Source: Mucilaginibacter hurinus (GTDB lineage: Bacteria > Bacteroidota > Bacteroidia > Sphingobacteriales > Sphingobacteriaceae). From it: a DNA stretch of 64,000 nt. Shown here one piece after another: positions 59,498 through 64,000 of this stretch (positions within the stretch are counted from its first letter, which is position 1; each line of letters begins with the position of its first letter). Below the pieces are notes generated by a model. The model was not told where the DNA came from. It searched no databases and was given only the letters and a program-made list of their open reading frames with translations. The translations under genes were made by a program, and so were the position numbers. The stretch lies in assembly GCF_003324525.1 (NCBI RefSeq), contig NZ_QGDC01000006.1:124001-188000 (forward strand), in the 5' to 3' direction.

Positions 59498-60391
59498 TTG
59501 AAAAAGAAAGTATTATTTATTGTGAACCCGGTGTCAGGAGGGAAGAAGAAGGATAATGTACCGGCGCTCATAAAAAAATACCTGGATAATAATTTATTTG
59601 AAGCGGAGTTCGCTTTTAGCGCACAAGTATCGCACGCGCGCAAAATCGCCGGGGATGCTATTGGTGTTTATGAGCTAATAGTGGCTGTAGGCGGTGATGG
59701 TACCGTAAATGAAGTTGCCTCAGCTATTGTAGGTACCAGTACAGCGCTGGGTATCATTCCGTATGGCTCAGGCAATGGGTTATCCAGGTTTTTGGGTATA
59801 CCAATGAATGTGGTTAAAGCCATTAAAACCATAAACACCTACCGCCTGGTTACAATTGATTCGGCACAGTTTAATGGCCAGCCCTTTTTTAACATGGCAG
59901 GTATGGGCTTTGATGCGCATATCAGTGATGTATTTTCGCACGGAAAGAGGCGGGGCTTTTACAGCTACTTCAAATCGTCATTAAGCGAAATAATCAAATA
60001 CAAATCAGATGTATACCGGTTAGAAATAGACGGAAAAAGCTACGAGCGCGAGGCGTTTATGTTAAGCTTTGCTAATTCTTCACAATACGGTAACAACGCG
60101 CACGTTTCGCCTAAGGCATCGGTTCAGGATGGTTGGCTTGATGTATGTGTTATAAAGCCATTTCCATTATACAGGTTTCCTGAGATGGGTTTACGTATGT
60201 TTATGAAAACTGCCGATACCTCAAAGTATGTGGAGATAATTAAAGGAAAGCATATACGCGTAAGCCGTAGCAGGCCAGGGCCGCTGCACCTTGATGGCGA
60301 ACCCCGGCAAGGAGGCAATGATGCCGAAATAAACATTCTTCCGTTATCTTTGGCCGTAATTGTGGGAGCAACTTTTTTGGAGATATCATAG
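59498..60391 (+). CDS. Diacylglycerol kinase family lipid kinase (YegS/BmrU-like)
   Basis: A 297-residue soluble kinase phosphorylating diacylglycerol or a related lipid. FIVNPVSGGKKK near 7, VGGDGTVNEVASAIVG near 63 (nucleotide binding), IPYGSGNGLSRFLGIP near 87, and FFNMAGMGFDAHIS near 128; the C-terminal SRPGPLHLDGEP is the conserved closing element. The start is TTG (MKKKVLFIVNP). Divergent from metK. Confidence 0.93.
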   Translation: MKKKVLFIVNPVSGGKKKDNVPALIKKYLDNNLFEAEFAFSAQVSHARKIAGDAIGVYELIVAVGGDGTVNEVASAIVGTSTALGIIPYGSGNGLSRFLGIPMNVVKAIKTINTYRLVTIDSAQFNGQPFFNMAGMGFDAHISDVFSHGKRRGFYSYFKSSLSEIIKYKSDVYRLEIDGKSYEREAFMLSFANSSQYGNNAHVSPKASVQDGWLDVCVIKPFPLYRFPEMGLRMFMKTADTSKYVEIIKGKHIRVSRSRPGPLHLDGEPRQGGNDAEINILPLSLAVIVGATFLEIS

Positions 60392-60490
60392 CTACCGGTC
60401 AGATAATTAAAAGGGTGCTTTAACGTTAATTAAATCACTTGATATAGGTTATTATGCTTTAACATGAGTTACTAACGTGTTGAATTAATT

Positions 60491-60832
60491 ATGTCAAAAA
60501 AAAATCAAAAATTTACCGGGGTGGTTTACTCAACCGACCCGGATTTTCAATACAGCGAGCAGGGCAATGTCACTGCAGAAACGCTGCCGGCACAACAACA
60601 GAACTTAAAAATTTATTTAGACCGCAAAGGCGGCAGTAAATTGGTTACCCGTATAGGTGGTTTCCATGGTACGGATGCCGACCTTGAAGCACTAGGCAGG
60701 AAACTTAAAAGTAAATGTGGTGTAGGCGGCTCAGTTAAGGACGGGGAGATACTTATACAAGGTGATTTTAGGGACAAAGTATTAACGCTTTTACTCGCTG
60801 ACGGTTACAAGTCAAAAAAAGCAGGTGGTTAA
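60491..60832 (+). CDS. SUI1/eIF1-like translation factor (YciH type)
   Basis: A 113-residue protein with the SUI1 domain in residues 35-110: [24 protein letters not shown] (strand and loop that touch the decoding site), [35 protein letters not shown]-terminal part is disordered and polar. Bacterial homologues improve the accuracy of start-codon selection, although their exact role is not settled. Single gene. Confidence 0.9.
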   Translation: MSKKNQKFTGVVYSTDPDFQYSEQGNVTAETLPAQQQNLKIYLDRKGGSKLVTRIGGFHGTDADLEALGRKLKSKCGVGGSVKDGEILIQGDFRDKVLTLLLADGYKSKKAGG

Positions 60833-61252
60833 AGTGTAAAAAGTACACTTATTACAAAAAAAGCACAGGTTATACTTTAAACAAACTTTCCAGTAAAAAA
60901 AATGTTAAATCACTGTGATACAACTACAACACGGTGAAAACCAATTGCGTTATGTAATGGAAGTGATGCTAAATATCATTTTAGTTACATACTTTTTATG
61001 GGTTATTTTTTGCTATTATTGAAAAAAATAAGTTTCATTGTAAAATATTGTAGTTGTAACACACAATATTTAAAGTTACATACGTTATTTATTCACCAAT
61101 TTATATCAGATTAAACCGTTGATATTAAATAATTGTTAAGAGTAGCAGAGGTTAGATTTTTAATTCATTTTAATACTAAATTTGTTATTCGTTTAAGTGC
61201 ATATTATTAACATTAAAAAATAAACATAAACTAAAAACTAAATTTTACTGTA
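60833..61252 (+). other. 420-base AT-rich region without genes before exbB
   Basis: I find no reading frame of interest. It holds a short AGTGTA/TACACT hairpin right after the SUI1 stop; an inverted repeat GTGATACAACTACAA (60915-60929) against TTGTAGTTGTAACAC (61048-61062) with one mismatch; and a direct repeat GTTACATAC at 60984-60992 and 61075-61083. The exbB promoter box lies at 61177-61184. The repeats might be regulator binding sites; this is a guess. Confidence 0.5.
61177..61184 (+). promoter_or_regulatory. -7 promoter box for the exbB-exbD-tonB operon
   Basis: TAAATTTG, 68 bases before the ATG at 61253. No TTG -33 box at the right spacing. Confidence 0.55.
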
Positions 61253-62080
61253 ATGGCTAACGTACCATCAAAACCAAGTATTCCTGTTAAGAAAGAAGGC
61301 TCAAGTTCATCAGGCTTGTTTGCAACACTGGCTATTCCACTTTGTCTGGTGGTAGCAATTTGTATCTTTATTTTTGTATTAGGCCATCCAAGTCACTATA
61401 AAGGAGGCGATCCAGCCAATGAGCCTGTAGATATTTTTGGAACTGTACACAAAGGCGGTGTTATCGTACCTGTAATCATGTCATTTATTTTGATGGTGAT
61501 CGTTTTCTCTATCGAAAGATTTATTGTAATTGGTAAAGCATCAGGCACAGGTAACGTTGATGCTTTTGTTAGAAAAGTGCAAGCCTTACTAAATGAAGGT
61601 AAAATTGAAGCAGCAAGCGCTGAGTGCGACAAGCAAAAAGGCTCGGTAGCAAACGTTGTGAAATCAGGCTTGAAAAAATACCGTGAGATTGAGAACGATC
61701 CAAATATGGATACTGAGCAAAAAGCTTTAGCTATACAAAAAGATATCGAAGAAGCAACCGCTTTGGAGATGCCTATGCTTGAGCAAAACCTTACCATAAT
61801 TGCAACCCTTGTATCAGTAGGTACGTTAATGGGTCTGTTAGGTACGGTAATCGGTATGATTGGTGCCTTCTCAGAATTGGCAACTTCAGGTGCACCTAAC
61901 CAGGCAGCCCTTTCAACGCACATTTCAGAGGCCCTTATCAATACAGCATTAGGTATTTTTACATCAGCTGCCTCAATTATCATGTATAACTTGTTTACAT
62001 CAAAAATTGATAAGCTTACCTATGCTATTGACGAAACCGGCTTTAGTATAGTTTCAACTTTTTCTTCATCGCACAAATAA
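61253..62080 (+). CDS. MotA/TolQ/ExbB proton channel family protein
   Basis: A 275-residue inner membrane protein with three membrane segments at about 22-43, 75-97 and 183-250 (the last two form the channel). The channel signature is LVSVGTLMGLLGTVIGMIGAF near 186 and the C-terminal LINTALGIFTSAASIIMYNLF near 228. It uses the proton gradient to energise TonB. First gene of exbB-exbD-exbD-tonB. Confidence 0.93.
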   Translation: MANVPSKPSIPVKKEGSSSSGLFATLAIPLCLVVAICIFIFVLGHPSHYKGGDPANEPVDIFGTVHKGGVIVPVIMSFILMVIVFSIERFIVIGKASGTGNVDAFVRKVQALLNEGKIEAASAECDKQKGSVANVVKSGLKKYREIENDPNMDTEQKALAIQKDIEEATALEMPMLEQNLTIIATLVSVGTLMGLLGTVIGMIGAFSELATSGAPNQAALSTHISEALINTALGIFTSAASIIMYNLFTSKIDKLTYAIDETGFSIVSTFSSSHK

Positions 62081-62159
62081 ATATTAAGTGATTAATTGCG
62101 GCGCCGGGCAACGGGTGTTTATGTTAATTATAGCTTAATGTTTAAATAGAAAATAAATT

Positions 62160-62771
62160 ATGCCAAGAGTAAAAGTAGCACGAAAAAGTACAGCAATAGA
62201 CATGACCGCCATGTGTGATGTGGCCTTCCTGTTGCTTACCTTTTTCATATTAACTGCAAAACCCCGGGTTGAAGACCCGGTTCCGGTTGATGTTCCCGGA
62301 TCTATAAAAGAAATACCTATTCCTGACGACAACCTGGCTATAATCACCGTTGGACAGAACAAAGCCTTTTTTTCAGTTGAAGGTAATGACGTTCGGAGGT
62401 CGTTATTACAGCAAATGGGCGAATTATACGGCGTGCAATTTACACCGGAGGAGTATGCTAAGTTTGAGGTGCTGCCGATATTTGGCGTGCCTGTACGCTC
62501 GCTGAAGCAATTTTTAGCCATGGACGCTGATCAAAAGAAAAATTATGAGCAGCCGGGTATTCCCCGTGATTCTGTAAGTAATGAGCTTTTCAACTGGATC
62601 CGCGAATCACGTAAAGCGGCAAAGGCACTGCATAACCAGGAATTACGTGTATCTATCAAAGGTGATAGCAAGGAAGAATATCCTGTTATTAAGGAGGTTA
62701 TAGATATCTTGCAGGACCAGGAAGTTAACAAATTCAGTTTAATTACAACGCTTCGCGGAGCGTCAAAATAA
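62160..62771 (+). CDS. ExbD/TolR biopolymer transport protein, copy 1
   Basis: A 203-residue protein with one membrane segment near 18-37, MTAMCDVAFLLLTFFILTAK, that carries the essential Asp of the ExbD proton path. The periplasmic part is longer than in the second copy and holds a proline-rich start (EDPVPVDVPGS) and an inserted region around 80-140. Copy 2 follows 9 bases later; the pair is usual in Bacteroidota. Confidence 0.9.
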   Translation: MPRVKVARKSTAIDMTAMCDVAFLLLTFFILTAKPRVEDPVPVDVPGSIKEIPIPDDNLAIITVGQNKAFFSVEGNDVRRSLLQQMGELYGVQFTPEEYAKFEVLPIFGVPVRSLKQFLAMDADQKKNYEQPGIPRDSVSNELFNWIRESRKAAKALHNQELRVSIKGDSKEEYPVIKEVIDILQDQEVNKFSLITTLRGASK

Positions 62772-62780
62772 AATTTAAAA

Positions 62781-63311
62781 ATGGCAGAATTAGATACCTC
62801 CGGCGGGGGCAAGAAAGGCGGGAAGGTAAGAAGTAAGAAACAATCAACGCGGGTTGACTTAACCGCGATGGTTGACCTTGCATTCTTGCTTATCACCTTC
62901 TTTATGATGACTACCACTCTTTCGAAGCCAAAGGCTATGGACCTTGCCATGCCTGACAAAGATAAAAAGGAAGAAAACACACTGGATGTAGCCGCATCAC
63001 GTACCATGACTATACTATTGGGGACTAACAACCAGGTAATGTGGTACATTGGCGAGCCAGGCAAAACTCCACCATCAAAAGATAACTTTGGCAAAAACGG
63101 CCTGCGTAAAACGCTGATTGAAAACAAAGAATCGGTGCGGAATAAAACAGGAAAGACCATGTTTGTGATTATTAAGCCAAGCGACAAATCAGTGTATAAA
63201 AACATGGTTGACGTTTTGGATGAAATGGCCATTACTAATATCGATTCATATGGTATAGTTGATATTTCTCCCGTTGAGATTGACTTGTTGAAACGAGACG
63301 GTTTATATTGA
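62781..63311 (+). CDS. ExbD/TolR biopolymer transport protein, copy 2
   Basis: A 176-residue ExbD with a basic N-terminus (KKGGKVRSKKQSTR) and one membrane segment with the Asp in MVDLAFLLITFFMMTTTL near 31-48. The periplasmic domain ends DEMAITNIDSYGIVDISPVEIDLL. It differs much from copy 1, so the two may form a hetero-dimer beside ExbB. Confidence 0.9.
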   Translation: MAELDTSGGGKKGGKVRSKKQSTRVDLTAMVDLAFLLITFFMMTTTLSKPKAMDLAMPDKDKKEENTLDVAASRTMTILLGTNNQVMWYIGEPGKTPPSKDNFGKNGLRKTLIENKESVRNKTGKTMFVIIKPSDKSVYKNMVDVLDEMAITNIDSYGIVDISPVEIDLLKRDGLY

Positions 63312-63349
63312 TTATTACGTTATTAAATTAAAATATTAAAGCCTAAAAA

Positions 63350-64000
63350 ATGTTAGGATCAAGATTAGATTTATTAAAGCAGGAATGGATCGACGTAGTA
63401 TTCAGCGACCGTAACAAGGCGTATGGTGCATATGAACTAAGGCAGCAAAACTCAAAACGTACTGGGTTTGCGTTGCTTATAGGTATATCACTGTTTGTAT
63501 TTGTTATAGCACTGCCTACTATAATTAATGCCGTTAAGGGTATCATTCCTAAAGAGAAGGAGAAAGTGAAAATTACCGATGTAATTCTTACCCCTCCGCC
63601 ACCGGTCGATCAAACTAAAAAACCACCTCCACCAGTTCCTGAACCACCAAAACCAAAGGTTGACCAGGTAAAATTCCCGCCGCCGGTAGTAAAACCGGAT
63701 GATGAGGTGAAAGATGAAGAGCCGCCAACAGTTAAAGAGTTAGAAGTAGCTGACCCAGGTCAGGAGACCAGAAAAGGTGATCCGAATGCTGAAATCCGTA
63801 TTGACGAGCCTGTAGGCGATGCAGACGTGAAGCAGGTGATTGAAGGCGACCCTAACGAGATATTTAATGCGGTTGAGCAACCACCGGCATTCCCCGGCGG
63901 ATTAGCAGCCTTTGGTAATTATCTGTCAAAAAACATCCGGTATCCTGCCGTTGCTCGTGAAAATAATGTGCAAGGCCGTGTATTTCTACAGTTTGTAGTT
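63350..64000 (+). CDS. TonB-family energy transducer, 5' part
   Basis: Runs off the right edge; 217 codons are visible. The ATG at 63350 reads MLGSRLDLLKQEWIDVVFSD. One membrane segment at about 43-62, then a long Pro/Lys region (TPPPPVDQTKKPPPPVPEPP) that spans the periplasm, and from about 175 the start of the TonB C-terminal domain with PPAFPGGLAAFGNYL and NIRYPAVARENNVQGRVFLQFVV. It transmits energy from ExbB/ExbD to outer membrane receptors. Completes the exbB-exbD-exbD-tonB operon. Confidence 0.93.
   Translation, partial: MLGSRLDLLKQEWIDVVFSDRNKAYGAYELRQQNSKRTGFALLIGISLFVFVIALPTIINAVKGIIPKEKEKVKITDVILTPPPPVDQTKKPPPPVPEPPKPKVDQVKFPPPVVKPDDEVKDEEPPTVKELEVADPGQETRKGDPNAEIRIDEPVGDADVKQVIEGDPNEIFNAVEQPPAFPGGLAAFGNYLSKNIRYPAVARENNVQGRVFLQFVV

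Noticed and set aside
1-64000. CRISPR array, insertion sequence, prophage, toxin-antitoxin or known defence system
   Set aside because: No regularly spaced repeats, transposase, integrase, phage structural gene, Cas or restriction gene was found among the reading frames.
1-64000. tRNA or rRNA genes
   Set aside because: I saw no TTCGAATC-type T-loop with a matching acceptor stem in the intergenic regions, and no rRNA core sequences.

Overview
The window comes from a Bacteroidota chromosome, most likely family Sphingobacteriaceae (Mucilaginibacter/Pedobacter-like). The evidence is the repeated Bacteroidota -7 promoter box TAnnTTTG (sometimes with a TTG -33 box), few Shine-Dalgarno sequences, and typical families: DUF5687 exporter, DUF5672 glycosyltransferase, PorT-like barrel, CarboxypepD_reg-like protein, TonB with an ExbB/ExbD/ExbD set, and LytS/LytTR regulators. 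I place it by pattern recognition, not by a database search.

Layout. 1-11 kb: start of a probable AlkA-type glycosylase (cut by the left edge), rarA, an ABC exporter, a GNAT enzyme, a secreted protein, then yicC-gmk-nadD and miaE, an FAD monooxygenase and an RsmI-like methyltransferase. 10-18 kb: two unknown proteins, an aminotransferase, a desaturase, a PA2169-type helix bundle, a luciferase-like oxidoreductase and three tandem paralogous lipoproteins. 18-24 kb: translation block rplM-rpsI-rpsB-tsf, then nagA, pyrH and frr, with palindromic repeats in its gaps. 24-32 kb: an ABC exporter, a large helicase-nuclease, a GH3 enzyme and a small barrel protein. 32-40 kb: seven genes for lipopolysaccharide or surface-glycan assembly (MsbA-like flippase plus six glycosyltransferases). 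40-50 kb: meaB, aminopeptidase P, a strongly expressed OmpA protein, a 47-residue membrane protein, ridA, recG, an M28 peptidase and an MFS exporter. 50-55 kb: a LytS-type kinase and a LytTR regulator, separated by a small sugar-modification operon and a Gly/Thr-repeat secreted protein. 55-60.8 kb: plsC, NUDIX, nhaA, metK, a lipid kinase and a SUI1-type factor. 61-64 kb: ExbB, two ExbD and the start of TonB, cut by the right edge.

Most genes are housekeeping or envelope functions. I found no phage, insertion sequence, CRISPR array, tRNA or rRNA, and no convincing new defence or mobile system. The most interesting non-coding signals are: (1) seven genes whose -7 box ends only 4-7 bases before the start codon, implying leaderless mRNAs; (2) three different intergenic palindromes between rpsB and nagA; (3) a possible pseudoknot with a competing hairpin between pyrH and frr; and (4) a 420-base leader region before exbB with inverted and direct repeats.
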